A stretch of 64,000 nt of DNA from Clostridia bacterium (GTDB lineage: Bacteria > Bacillota > Clostridia > UBA1212 > UBA1255): NCBI GenBank assembly GCA_016287565.1, contig JAEFAM010000006.1, positions 1 to 64,000 on the forward strand, in the 5' to 3' direction. The notes under the pieces were generated by a model. That model did no database searches and was not told the DNA's origin. It saw only the letters and a list, made by a program, of their open reading frames with translations. A program made the translations under genes and the position numbers. Every line of letters begins with the position of its first letter. The stretch's first letter is position 1. This document shows, one piece after another, positions 29,110 to 38,029 of the stretch.

Positions 29110-30122
29110 AAATAACCGACGAACTTGACAGACAGTCCTACTGCGGTGTATGGACCGTATCGGAATTCACAGGCGGCGCCCTCGATCCCGTATCGCTGGA
29201 ACTTTTGGGAGCGGCGGAAAAGCTGGCGGCCGAAAGGGGCCAGGAAGTGTGGACCGTTGCCCTGGGCAGCGGCATCGCGGGGATGGCGGACCGGCTGTTC
29301 GCCTGCGGCGCTGACAAGGTCATCCTTATCGACGACCCCAGGCTCCGGGCCTTCAACGACGAGCTGGAGTGCAACATACTCGAGCGCCTGATCAAAAAAC
29401 ACAGGCCGGAAATAGTGCTCTGCGCCGCCACCGCCAGAGGACGCGCTCTCGCTCCGCGCATCGCAAGCAAGATCCACGCGGGCCTCACCGCAGACTGCAC
29501 CGGGCTCTCCATCGACCCGGTCAACGGAGACCTGCTCCAGACGCGCCCCGCTTTCGGCGGCAACGTTATGGCTACTATCCGGAGCAGCGACTGCAGGCCG
29601 CAGATGGCAACCGTGCGCCCGAAGATCATGCCTGCTCCCGAGCCCAGGCCGGGCCGCCGTGGAGAGGTGATCCGTGAGGAGATCGAGGCAGTTGACGCGC
29701 TGAACGTGAAAGAAATATTGAGCACGGTGGAGCGGCGGGAACCCACGGTGAACCTGGGAGACGCCAGGATCATCGTTGCCGGAGGACGGGCAATGAAGGG
29801 TCCCGACGGTTTCAAAATGCTGGAGGCCTTTGCCAATCAGATCGGCGGCGCTGTCGGCGCCAGCAGGCCGGCGGTGGACAACGGCTGGATCGCGTACCCT
29901 CACCAGATCGGCCAGACCGGGGCAACGGTGCAGACGGACCTTTATATTGCCTGCGGCATTTCAGGCCAGATACAGCACCTGATCGGCATGCAGGCGTGCA
30001 AGACCATCATTGCCATCGATATCGACGATACCACGCCTATGATGAAACTGGCGGACATCGCGGTGAAAGGCGATCTGTTCAAGATCGTGCCCAGACTGAT
30101 GGAGGAATTGAAGAACAGATAA
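29106..30122 (+). CDS. etfA: Electron transfer flavoprotein subunit alpha
   Basis: The 338-residue product matches EtfA. The N-terminal half contains an Etf alpha/beta domain (VWTVALGSG, RPEIVLCAATARGRALAPRI, ADCTGLSID). The C-terminal FAD domain contains IIVAGGRAMKGPDGF, GASRPAVDNGWI, HQIGQTGATVQTDLYIACG, ISGQIQHLIGMQ and IIAIDIDD, which hold the FAD. It follows etfB with a four-base overlap. The next gene starts 123 bases on, after a simple GC repeat (CGGAAACGCG variants at ~30130-30200). Confidence 0.94.
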   Translation: MKITDELDRQSYCGVWTVSEFTGGALDPVSLELLGAAEKLAAERGQEVWTVALGSGIAGMADRLFACGADKVILIDDPRLRAFNDELECNILERLIKKHRPEIVLCAATARGRALAPRIASKIHAGLTADCTGLSIDPVNGDLLQTRPAFGGNVMATIRSSDCRPQMATVRPKIMPAPEPRPGRRGEVIREEIEAVDALNVKEILSTVERREPTVNLGDARIIVAGGRAMKGPDGFKMLEAFANQIGGAVGASRPAVDNGWIAYPHQIGQTGATVQTDLYIACGISGQIQHLIGMQACKTIIAIDIDDTTPMMKLADIAVKGDLFKIVPRLMEELKNR

Positions 30123-30245
30123 ACACCCACGCGGAAACGCGGCGGAAACGCGAAGAAAACGCGAAGCGCAGCGCGGAGAAAACCCGGCGGAAACGCATAG
30201 AAAACACTGATAATCGACAGAAATGATAAAAAAAGGAGAACAGCT

Positions 30246-31052
30246 ATGATCATCATCGGAGAAAAACTGAACGGCGCGATCAAGTCCGTGGCGGAAGCCA
30301 TTCAGAAGAGAGACGGAGAATTCGTCAGGAACCTTGCCACCAGGCAGCTCGACAGCAGAGCCGACTACCTGGATATCTGCTCCGGAGTGCCGGTCGGAGA
30401 CGCGGAGGTGCTGAAATGGATGATCGACCTTATCCAGGCGGACCATCCCGACGTACGGTTCAGCCTCGACAGCCCCAATCCCGACAGCATCATCGCCTGC
30501 ATACCCCTGTGCAAAAATCCGGGCATGATCAACTCGGTCTCCCTCGAGGGCAACAAGATCGACAAGATCTTTTCCGCCGTGGCGGACAAAAAGGGCTGGA
30601 AGATCGTGGCGCTGCTGCTGGACGACACCGGAATACCGGACGACGTCGACAAGCGCATGGACAATTTCCACCGCATCGTTAAGAAGGCAGAGGAGTACAA
30701 GATCTCCATGGACCGCCTCTATTTCGACCCGATGGTGTTCACCGTGGGCACCTCCCCGGACAGCTTCCTGAATTTCATCGGAGCGTCGAAAAAGATCCGG
30801 GAAGAGTATCCCGACGCTCACATCGTCAGCGGCCTTTCCAACATTTCCTTCGGGCTGCCTTACAGGAAAGCGTTGAACCACGCCTTCCTGATCGGGGCAA
30901 TGATGTTCGGCATGGACAGCGCGATAATGGACCCGCTGAACAGGGATATGCTGGGCGGCGTGTACGCGGCGGAGGCGCTTTTGGGGATCGACGAATACTG
31001 CATCGAATATCTTTCCGCTTACAGGGAGGATCTGTTCGGGGTGCAGAAGTAA
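30246..31052 (+). CDS. Methyltetrahydrofolate:corrinoid (or homocysteine) methyltransferase domain protein
   Basis: This 268-residue TIM barrel belongs to the pterin-binding (DHPS-like) family that includes AcsE and the folate domain of MetH. Seen are IIIGEKLNGA at the N-terminus, YLDICSGVP near 39-47, RFSLDSPNPD near 76, the phosphate or pterin strands LYFDPMVFTVGTS, and GLSNISFGLPYR near 197-208, the typical GLSNxSfg motif. A stand-alone domain of this length transfers methyl from methyl-THF to a corrinoid protein. The AAGGAG site precedes the ATG. Lying behind metF-etfBA it completes a methyl branch. No corrinoid protein or CO dehydrogenase gene is in the window. Confidence 0.82.
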   Translation: MIIIGEKLNGAIKSVAEAIQKRDGEFVRNLATRQLDSRADYLDICSGVPVGDAEVLKWMIDLIQADHPDVRFSLDSPNPDSIIACIPLCKNPGMINSVSLEGNKIDKIFSAVADKKGWKIVALLLDDTGIPDDVDKRMDNFHRIVKKAEEYKISMDRLYFDPMVFTVGTSPDSFLNFIGASKKIREEYPDAHIVSGLSNISFGLPYRKALNHAFLIGAMMFGMDSAIMDPLNRDMLGGVYAAEALLGIDEYCIEYLSAYREDLFGVQK

Positions 31053-31181
31053 AACATCACACGCGGACGGCAGGCGGGACCGTATTGACCGCCCGGACCG
31101 GAAGGGCCTGCGCGCGGTTTATTGACCGGAAAACGGCCGGAAAGCAGGCGCTTGTCCTGCGCTTATCTATGCGGTCATCCC

Positions 31182-31211
31182 TTGCATTTCCACCCGCGGG
31201 AAGCGTATAAT
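31182..31211 (+). promoter_or_regulatory. Promoter of the phosphohexomutase gene
   Basis: TTGCAT at 31182-31187, 18 bases, TATAAT at 31206-31211, then GGAGG before ATG 31246. Confidence 0.7.
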
Positions 31212-31245
31212 TCGAACGTAAAAATAACAAACGGAGGTCGTCATT

Positions 31246-32775
31246 ATGAAGGATAAATGGAAGAAATTGCAGAACGGCAGCGACGTGCGCGGAATAGCGC
31301 TGGAAGGCATCGAGGGGCAGCACGTGAACCTGACTCCCGAAGCGGCGGGAATGATAGCCGCGGGATTCGTGCTGTGGCTCAGGAAAAAGCTGGGCAGGAA
31401 CGATCTGACGGTGGCCGTGGGCAATGATTCGAGGATATCCGGACCGGCCATCAGGGAGAGCGTTGTCCGGGCAATGCGCGAACGCCATGCGGACGTGGTC
31501 AACTGCGGCCTCTGCTCTACTCCAGCCATGTTTATGACCACCGTGACCGAGGGATATATGTACGACGGTTCCGTGATGCTGACGGCGTCCCACCTGCCTT
31601 TCAACCGCAACGGCCTGAAGTTCTTCACCAAAGACGGCGGCCTCGAGAAAGCTGACATCACCGACGTGCTGGCGCTGGCAGACGAGATAGAAGATGGGCT
31701 CCATCCCGTTGACTCCGCCGCCGCTCCCGGCAGAGAGATCAAAATGGATTTCATATCCATCTACGCCGCCGGGCTGGTGACGAAGATCAGGAACGCCACG
31801 GGAGCGCTGAAGCCCCTGGAAGGGACCCACATCATCGTTGACGCCGGAAACGGCGCAGGCGGATTCTACGCCGAGAAAGTGCTGAAGCCTCTGGGCGCCA
31901 ACACCGAGGGCAGCCAGTTCCTGGAGCCTGACGGCACGTTCCCGAACCACATTCCGAACCCCGAGGACAAGAACGCCATGGATTCCATCCAGAAGGCCGT
32001 GCTGGACAATCACGCGGACTTCGGAATCATTTTCGACACCGACGTTGACCGCGCCGGAGCAGTGGACCGCCACGGCAAGGAGATCAACCGCAACCGCATC
32101 ATCGCCATGATCTCTGCCATTGCCATCGCCGAGCATCCCGGGGCAACCATCGTCACGGACTCCATCACTTCTTCAGGCCTGAAAAAGTTCATCGAGCAGG
32201 ACCTGGGCGGCGTGCATCACCGCTTTAAGAGGGGATACAAAAACGTCATCAACGAAGCCATCCGCCTTAATAATGAAGGCATCTACACGCCGGTGGCCAT
32301 CGAGACTTCGGGTCACGGGGCGCTGAAGGAAAACTATTTCCTGGACGATGGCGCGTACCTGATCGCGAAACTGCTGATCCAGCTAGCGCTGATGCGCAGG
32401 GAAGGCCGCCACATCGACGAGCTCATCGACAGGCTGGAGGAGCCCGCGGAGGCCGTGGAGTTCCGCCTGAACATCGCCGACGAGGATTTCAAAAAGTACG
32501 GGCAGGAAGTCATCGATTCGCTGGGCGTTTACGTTAAGGCGCAGCCCGGCTGGAAGGCGGAGGAGGTCAATTACGAGGGCCTTCGCGTGCGGTGCGAGAA
32601 CGACAGCGAGCGCGGCTGGTTCCTGCTTCGCCTTTCGCTGCACGACCCGCTGCTGCCTCTGAACATCGAGTCCGACGTCAACGGCGGCAACAAGGAGATC
32701 GCGAGGAAGCTGGAGCCGTTCTTCAGGGGCTTCGAGAAGCTTGATTCCGCGTCGCTGGCTGCGTTCTGCAAGTAA
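31246..32775 (+). CDS. Phosphomannomutase/phosphoglucomutase family enzyme
   Basis: A 509-residue alpha-D-phosphohexomutase, which interconverts hexose 1- and 6-phosphates through a phosphoserine. Conserved parts: NGSDVRGIAL at the N-terminus, TASHLPFNRNGLKFF near 107-121 (catalytic Ser in TASH), the metal loop IFDTDVDRAG near 263-272, the sugar-specificity loop VAIETSGHGALKENYFLDDG near 350, and a C-terminal RCENDSERGWFLLRLSLHDP phosphate-binding domain. It is a stand-alone promoter unit with the 69-residue gene 12 bases downstream. It likely feeds sugar nucleotides for cell-surface glycans. Confidence 0.9.
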   Translation: MKDKWKKLQNGSDVRGIALEGIEGQHVNLTPEAAGMIAAGFVLWLRKKLGRNDLTVAVGNDSRISGPAIRESVVRAMRERHADVVNCGLCSTPAMFMTTVTEGYMYDGSVMLTASHLPFNRNGLKFFTKDGGLEKADITDVLALADEIEDGLHPVDSAAAPGREIKMDFISIYAAGLVTKIRNATGALKPLEGTHIIVDAGNGAGGFYAEKVLKPLGANTEGSQFLEPDGTFPNHIPNPEDKNAMDSIQKAVLDNHADFGIIFDTDVDRAGAVDRHGKEINRNRIIAMISAIAIAEHPGATIVTDSITSSGLKKFIEQDLGGVHHRFKRGYKNVINEAIRLNNEGIYTPVAIETSGHGALKENYFLDDGAYLIAKLLIQLALMRREGRHIDELIDRLEEPAEAVEFRLNIADEDFKKYGQEVIDSLGVYVKAQPGWKAEEVNYEGLRVRCENDSERGWFLLRLSLHDPLLPLNIESDVNGGNKEIARKLEPFFRGFEKLDSASLAAFCK

Positions 32776-32787
32776 GGCGGGAGCGCG

Positions 32788-32997
32788 ATGGAGAGGATAC
32801 CTGTCAAAGATTCGAATTACCGCCTCGTGGGTTATTACGAGAACCAGGACAACGGCGACAAGGTCGTCCGTGATCCTACGGGCCGGATACTTGGGTATTA
32901 CGTCAAGAAGTCCAACTGGACGCTGGATCCCAACCGGCGAATGATCGCCATCGGCGACGTGACAGGACTTTTATTCAGGGACGTGATATCGTTCTGA
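32788..32997 (+). CDS. Small protein of 69 aa, unknown function
   Basis: It starts at ATG 32788 behind a GGGAG site, 12 bases after the mutase stop, so it is co-transcribed. The protein has two similar short segments, YRLVGYYENQDNG and GRILGYYVKKSNW, each of the form (x)LGYY, suggesting a small beta-sheet repeat. It has no signal or membrane segment. Family not recognised. Confidence 0.6.
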   Translation: MERIPVKDSNYRLVGYYENQDNGDKVVRDPTGRILGYYVKKSNWTLDPNRRMIAIGDVTGLLFRDVISF

Positions 32998-33072
32998 CCG
33001 GTTGACCGGAGGAACGTATGAACGCATGAACGTCCGGAGGCGAGAACAGTTGACCGTCCGGCAGCAAAAAAA

Positions 33073-33110
33073 GGGGACCGCCTTTCGAAAAGCGGTCCCT
33101 GATTTTTTTA
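33073..33110. terminator. Bidirectional terminator between convergent genes
   Basis: GGGACCGC (33074-33081) and GCGGTCCC (33092-33099) form a stem extended by TTTCGAAA, with an A-run before and TTTTTTT after. It serves the mutase unit on the forward strand and prs on the reverse strand. Confidence 0.88.
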
Positions 33111-33174
33111 TTGTCCCGGTCGTGATCACGACGGATCGCTGCCCGCCGGATCTTCGACGGTCTTCCTGTGGTCC

Positions 33175-34332
33175 TCAGATCTTCTCGCCGCGATTATGGC
33201 GCTCCAGCAGGTTCATTATACGTTGACGCGGATCCAGCAGCACGCTGATGGACTCGTCATAGTTCAGCGCGTCGACCAGCTTGGCAATGTACTTGGACAT
33301 GCTGACTTCCACGAACCACGGCCGCTCGGCCAGTTCGGGGCGCCGGTACGTCAGGTTGGTCGAAAAGATCTTGTCGATAAGGCCCTTCTTGTAATATTGG
33401 TCAAACTGCTTGATGCCGTCGGTAAACATAGCGAAGGTGACGCCGGCAAACACGCGGTTCGCCTTGCGGCGCTTCAGCTCTTTCGCGATATCGAGGATCG
33501 AATCGCCGGAGGACAGCATATCGTCCATGATCAGCACGTCCTTGCCCTTCACCGACGAACCGATGAATTCGTGGGCAACGATGGGGTTGCGGCCGTTGAC
33601 GATCCGGCTGAAGTCGCGGCGCTTGACGAAGATGCCCAGGTCGAGCCCGAACAGCGTGGAGTAGTAGAGGTTGCGGTGGATACCGCCTTCGTCGGGGCTT
33701 ATCATCATCAGGTGCTCTTTATCTACCTGGATGTCCGGCACTTCCCGGAGGATGGATTTCATCAGCTGGTAGTAGGGATGCACGTTCTCGAAACCGGTGA
33801 GCGGAATGGCGTTGGCTACGCGGGCGTCGTGCGCGTCGAAGGTGATTATGTTGGTGACGCCCAGGTTCTGGAGCTCGATCATGGCGCTGGCGCAGTCCAG
33901 CGACTCACGGGCGGCGCGTTTGTGCTGGCGGCCGCCGTACAGGAACGGCATGATGACGTTGATGCGCTTGGCCTTGCCGCCGATGGCCTGTATCACGCGC
34001 TTCAGGTCCGCGTAATGATCATCCGGCGACATATGGTTCTGGATGCCCATGATGTTGTAGGTGAGGCTGTAATTGCCCACGTCGACCAGAATGTAGATGT
34101 CTTTGCCGCGCACGGATTCGTCGATAATACCTTTCGCCTCTCCGTTGCTGAAACGTGGGCAGCGGCTCTTCAGAATGAAGGTATCAGGGATCAATTCATT
34201 GTGCTCTTCGTGCAGTTCTTTAAGGTGTTTGTCCACTCGCTGCCCAAGGTCGCGGCAGCTTTCCATTACGATAAGGCCGATAGGGCCAACCTGATGTGTA
34301 AGATCTGAGAACGGTGCTCTTTCAGGACTCAT
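33175..34332 (-). CDS. prs: Ribose-phosphate pyrophosphokinase
   Basis: It makes PRPP from ribose 5-phosphate and ATP for nucleotide synthesis. The 385-residue protein has FLYGGRQHKRAARE (ATP site), IITFDAHDARVANAI (near 175) and the PRPP loop VLIMDDMLSSGDSILDIA near 280-297. It is about 65 residues longer than classic Prs; the N-terminus (ESCRDLGQRVDKHLKELHEEH) and C-terminus are extended, as in a clostridial subgroup I know. A good promoter (TTGCCA-17-TATAAT, 34372-34400) and GGAGGG site precede ATG 34332. Confidence 0.92.
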   Translation of the reverse strand: MSPERAPFSDLTHQVGPIGLIVMESCRDLGQRVDKHLKELHEEHNELIPDTFILKSRCPRFSNGEAKGIIDESVRGKDIYILVDVGNYSLTYNIMGIQNHMSPDDHYADLKRVIQAIGGKAKRINVIMPFLYGGRQHKRAARESLDCASAMIELQNLGVTNIITFDAHDARVANAIPLTGFENVHPYYQLMKSILREVPDIQVDKEHLMMISPDEGGIHRNLYYSTLFGLDLGIFVKRRDFSRIVNGRNPIVAHEFIGSSVKGKDVLIMDDMLSSGDSILDIAKELKRRKANRVFAGVTFAMFTDGIKQFDQYYKKGLIDKIFSTNLTYRRPELAERPWFVEVSMSKYIAKLVDALNYDESISVLLDPRQRIMNLLERHNRGEKI

Positions 34333-34371
34333 ACGACGAAAACCCTCCGAAAGCGTTTTTTTATTATGGAA

Positions 34372-34400
34372 ATTATACCACCGCAGAAGGCCCGTGGCAA
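34372..34400 (-). promoter_or_regulatory. Reverse promoter of prs
   Basis: Reverse strand TTGCCA (34395-34400), 17 bases, TATAAT (34372-34377). The rest of the 34401-34666 gap is AT-rich, with the CTGTCCCCCGTTCGC phrase at 34469-34483, and shows no gene. Confidence 0.8.
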
Positions 34401-34666
34401 GGGAAAATTAGCGGTGTATAACTGAAAAAAACTCGAAAAACGCGCTCCTGAAACTCAAAAACGCGTACCTGTCCCCCGTTCGCTTTCTGTGTAAATTTTG
34501 AAAATATCGCGTAATATTTCGTGATATTGACGGAAATTGCCGAATCGACGGCGAAAATCGGTGTAATTCTGAATTTTCGGTAAACTGTCCGTTTAGATTC
34601 AGTTTAGTTTTCCGTGTTAGTATGGCAGGCGAGAAAGTGCGGCGATGCCGCGGGGAGGAGCAGATA

Positions 34667-35560
34667 ATGAGAAAGATCCGCGTGTTGACCGATTCGTGTT
34701 CGGACCTGACTCCTGAATTGATGGAGGAGTACGGGATCGACTACGGCAGGATGAATACCGTCTACAACGGCGAAGTGACGGTGGCCGATCTCTCCTGGTC
34801 TGCGGAGGGCGCCCACAGGTTCTACGATATCCTCAGGAGCGGCGGGAGGATCACCACCACGCAGGTGCCGCCGGAAGAGTTTGACAGACTGTTCAGAAAG
34901 TACCTTGACGCGGGGGAGGATATCATCTATATTTCCTGCTCCAACAGGCAGTCGGGCTCCATCTTTACGGCCGGGAAGCAGGCGGAAGCGCTGAAGGCAG
35001 AGTACCCGGAAGCGCGGATATGCTGCATCGACAGCCTCCACGCCAGCGCGGGGGAAGGCCTGATCGCCATAATGGCGGCGAGATTCGTGAGCGGCGGAAA
35101 GACCGTTGACGAGGCCGAAACGTATATAAACGACGTCATTTCCAGGACCAACGAGTTCCTGACGGTCCATTCCCTCGACTGCTTGAAGCGGGCGGGGCGG
35201 GTCAAGGCTTCGGCGGCGTTCTTCGGCAACCTTATGGGCGTGAAGCCGGTCATCATCGCCAACACCGAGGGCGACCAGACGCCGGTGACGAAGGTCAAAG
35301 GCCGCCTGAATTCTCTCAGGACGATCGTGGCGCTGACAAAGGAGTCGCTGGCTGATACCGCGGAAGGGGACCGGGAAATATTCATCGCTCACGCCGATTG
35401 CCAGGCCGCGGAGATACAGCTGATCCGTGACCTCATCAAAGAAGAGATCGGCTACGTAAAAGTGACGGACGTGATCATGGGGCCAATCATCGGAGCCTCC
35501 TGCGGACCGGACGCCGTGGCGCTGCTCTCGGTGGGCAGGCCCATCAGAAACACGCTTTGA
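34667..35560 (+). CDS. fakB: DegV-family fatty-acid-binding protein (FakB type)
   Basis: I take ATG 34667, preceded by GGGGAGGAG, in preference to the upstream in-frame ATG at 34622. The ~297-residue protein shows the DegV layout: VLTDSCSDLTPEL at the N-terminus, GGRITTTQVPPEEF, IIYISCSNRQSGSIFTAG, CIDSLHASAGEGLIAI and HSLDCLKRAGRVKASAAF, which lines the fatty acid pocket. FakB proteins present an acyl chain to FakA for phosphorylation. FakA follows 19 bases later, so both subunits of the kinase are encoded together. Confidence 0.88.
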   Translation: MRKIRVLTDSCSDLTPELMEEYGIDYGRMNTVYNGEVTVADLSWSAEGAHRFYDILRSGGRITTTQVPPEEFDRLFRKYLDAGEDIIYISCSNRQSGSIFTAGKQAEALKAEYPEARICCIDSLHASAGEGLIAIMAARFVSGGKTVDEAETYINDVISRTNEFLTVHSLDCLKRAGRVKASAAFFGNLMGVKPVIIANTEGDQTPVTKVKGRLNSLRTIVALTKESLADTAEGDREIFIAHADCQAAEIQLIRDLIKEEIGYVKVTDVIMGPIIGASCGPDAVALLSVGRPIRNTL

Positions 35561-35579
35561 CAGCGAAAGGACAGATAAA

Positions 35580-37259
35580 ATGGCGGCAACCACCATCAAC
35601 GGCACCGACTTCGCGGTAATGCTCCGTTCCGGCGCGGCCAATCTGAAAAAGCACGAGGACGAGGTCAACGACCTTAACGTTTTCCCCATACCCGACGGCG
35701 ACACCGGCAGCAATATGCTGTTGACGCTGCTGGGCGGCGTGGGCGACCCCGGTGACGCGGAAAAAGAGCTGGGCCAGGCGGCAAAAACCGCGGCCGACGG
35801 GATGCTGATGTGCGCCCGGGGCAATTCCGGCGTCATATTGTCCCAGTTTTTCAGCGGCCTGGCGGAAGGGCTCGGCGGCCTCGAACAGGCGGACCGGGAC
35901 AACCTTGCCCGGGCGTTCGACGAAGGCGTCCGCAAGGCGTACGGAGCCGTATTGACGCCGGTGGAAGGTACCGTGCTCACCGTTGCCCGGGAAAGTTCCG
36001 AATTCGCTTCTCAGGCGGACAGTGACAGCCCCGCTGGCTATCTTGGCGACGTGGCGGAAGGGGCAAGGCGTTCCCTGGCCAGGACGCCGGAACTGCTGAG
36101 CGTCCTTAAAGAGGCGGGAGTGGTGGATTCCGGAGGCGCCGGGTTCATCTACATAATAGAAGGCATGCGCTCCGCGCTGGCGGGAGACGGCAGCGTCGCC
36201 CAGTTCGCGGAGGGAGACGCGGATCTCCTGGCAGGACCGGGCAGTCCCAAAGAAGTGGATTACGACCTGTTCACCGCGGACAGCGAGCTGGACTACGGAT
36301 ACTGCACCGAAGTGCTGGTGCGGCTCCAGAACGCCAAATGCGACGTAGAAAATTTCGACGTGAGCGTCGTCAGAGACTACCTCCAGACCGTGGGCGACTC
36401 CATCGTGGCGTTCAAGAACGGCAGCGCGCTGAAGATACACGTACACACGATGACGCCGGACAGAGTGCTGGCTTTTTGCCGCAGCTACGGCGAATTTCTG
36501 TCGGTAAAAATAGAAAACATGTCGCTGCAGCACAGCAATCTTGACCCGGAAACGGCCGCCGGCGCAGGGGAGGTACGCAAAAAGATCGTCACGAAGGCCA
36601 AACCCTTCGGAATCGTGTGCGTTGCCCCGGGAGAAGGCCTGGCGAGGTGCTTCCGTGATATGGGCGCGGACCAGGTCATACTGGGAGGCCAGAGCCGAAA
36701 TCCCTCCACGAAAGACTTTATCGACGCTTTTCGCATGATCAACGCGGAGCGCATAATCGTTTTCCCCAACAATTCCAACATAATCCTGGCCGCGCGCCAG
36801 GCGGCGGAAATGTACGGCGAAGTTCCGGTCAACGTCATCGGCTCCTGCACAGTGGGCGAGTGCCACGCAGCGCTTTCGATGATGAACCCGCTGCTGGGGC
36901 CCGACGAAATGATAAAGGATATGGAAGCGTCAATGTCCGGCGTCATCACCGCGTCTGTCTCCCGCTGCGTCCGTGACACCCGCATGGGCGATTTCGACCT
37001 CCACGCGGGGCAGTTCATCGGCTTCACCGGCAAGACGGTGGTCAGCGCCGACAACGACCGCCTGGACACCGCCACCATGCTATTGGACGCCGTCGATTTC
37101 GGCGACAGGGAAGTGTGCATCATATTCACCGGCAGGGACGCTCCCGCCGAGGAGACCGGCGAGATCGAAGCCCACGTCGCCAGGACCAGGCCCTACGTAG
37201 AAACCTACGTGGTTGACGGAGGGCAGGAAGTGTACGACTACATCATCGTGATCGAATGA
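35580..37259 (+). CDS. fakA: Fatty acid kinase catalytic subunit FakA (DAK2-type)
   Basis: A 559-residue DAK2/DhaL-type kinase. The N-terminal ATP domain has NVFPIPDGDTGSNM near 34-47 (metal-binding Asp cluster) and GNSGVILSQFFSGLAEGL near 80-97. A middle domain (GYCTEVLVRLQNAKCD) and a C-terminal DegV-like domain (ALSMMNPLLGPDEMIKDME) complete the FakA plan. It phosphorylates fatty acids bound on FakB to acyl-phosphate. It sits between fakB (19 bases) and plsY (25 bases), which would use the product. Confidence 0.9.
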   Translation: MAATTINGTDFAVMLRSGAANLKKHEDEVNDLNVFPIPDGDTGSNMLLTLLGGVGDPGDAEKELGQAAKTAADGMLMCARGNSGVILSQFFSGLAEGLGGLEQADRDNLARAFDEGVRKAYGAVLTPVEGTVLTVARESSEFASQADSDSPAGYLGDVAEGARRSLARTPELLSVLKEAGVVDSGGAGFIYIIEGMRSALAGDGSVAQFAEGDADLLAGPGSPKEVDYDLFTADSELDYGYCTEVLVRLQNAKCDVENFDVSVVRDYLQTVGDSIVAFKNGSALKIHVHTMTPDRVLAFCRSYGEFLSVKIENMSLQHSNLDPETAAGAGEVRKKIVTKAKPFGIVCVAPGEGLARCFRDMGADQVILGGQSRNPSTKDFIDAFRMINAERIIVFPNNSNIILAARQAAEMYGEVPVNVIGSCTVGECHAALSMMNPLLGPDEMIKDMEASMSGVITASVSRCVRDTRMGDFDLHAGQFIGFTGKTVVSADNDRLDTATMLLDAVDFGDREVCIIFTGRDAPAEETGEIEAHVARTRPYVETYVVDGGQEVYDYIIVIE

Positions 37260-37284
37260 CCGACCGAAACAGGAGGCGGACGAT

Positions 37285-37923
37285 ATGGGACCGGTACTGA
37301 AAATAATAATTGCCGCGGCTTGCGGAATTGCCTCTTACCTGATCAGCGCGCTGAACCCGGCCATCATACTGTCCCGCCGTTTATACGGAAAAGACGTCCG
37401 CGAATGCGGCAGCGGCAACGCCGGTTTCTCGAATTTTAAGCGGAATTTCGGTATGAAATACGCCTGGGTGGTCTTCGTCATCGACCTGGCCAAAGGCGTG
37501 CTGCTCCCGCTGCTCACCGGCTTCGCGTTCCGGTCGATGGCCCTGGGCTGGTACAACGGCGTATGGTTCTCCGGCATCTTCGGCCTCCTGGGCCACGCCT
37601 ATCCCGTATGGTACGACCTCAAAGGCGGCAAAGGCTTCCTGGAGTGCCTCGGCCTTGCCTTCGTGCTCGACTGGCGCGCCGGCCTGCTGGCCTTCGCCCT
37701 GATGGTAATCCTGCTCCTCACCGTCAAGATAATGTCCGTGTCAACGCTTTCGGGCCTTGCCGCGGGCGCCGTCGCCCTCTGGTTCCTCTGCCCCTCGCTT
37801 CCCGCCCGCATCGCCTTCACCCTCTGCGTCCTTTTTGTGTGGGTGCGTCACCGGTCGAATCTGGTGCGGCTGATCCACGGCAACGAGTCGAAATTCATTT
37901 TGTTTAAGAAGAAGGAAGGATGA
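37285..37923 (+). CDS. plsY: Acyl-phosphate:glycerol-3-phosphate acyltransferase PlsY
   Basis: PlsY makes lysophosphatidic acid from acyl-phosphate and glycerol-3-phosphate in the membrane. This 212-residue protein has the expected multi-TM layout and three signature regions: CGSGNAGFSNF near 47-57, GHAYPVWYDLKGGKGF near 104-119 and VRHRSNLVRLIHGNE near 190-204. The first is unusual: most PlsY enzymes have GSGNxGATN, whereas this one has GFSN. The other two are standard. A GGAGG site precedes the ATG. Operon context with FakA/FakB supports the call strongly. Confidence 0.9.
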   Translation: MGPVLKIIIAAACGIASYLISALNPAIILSRRLYGKDVRECGSGNAGFSNFKRNFGMKYAWVVFVIDLAKGVLLPLLTGFAFRSMALGWYNGVWFSGIFGLLGHAYPVWYDLKGGKGFLECLGLAFVLDWRAGLLAFALMVILLLTVKIMSVSTLSGLAAGAVALWFLCPSLPARIAFTLCVLFVWVRHRSNLVRLIHGNESKFILFKKKEG

Positions 37924-38029
37924 GCGGCAAAGCGTCGGCAGCAAGGGACCAGCGCCACCCGGCGTTCGACCGTCGGCAACAGATGGCAGGAACTCCAGGG
38001 CGGACTGGTGTCGAAGGGTGAACGTGTGT

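Noticed and set aside
33196-34308. 370-codon forward frame opposite prs
   Set aside because: Antisense to a clear PRPP synthetase with its own promoter.
35544-36866. 440-codon reverse frame opposite fakA
   Set aside because: Antisense to the DAK2 kinase and without start signals.
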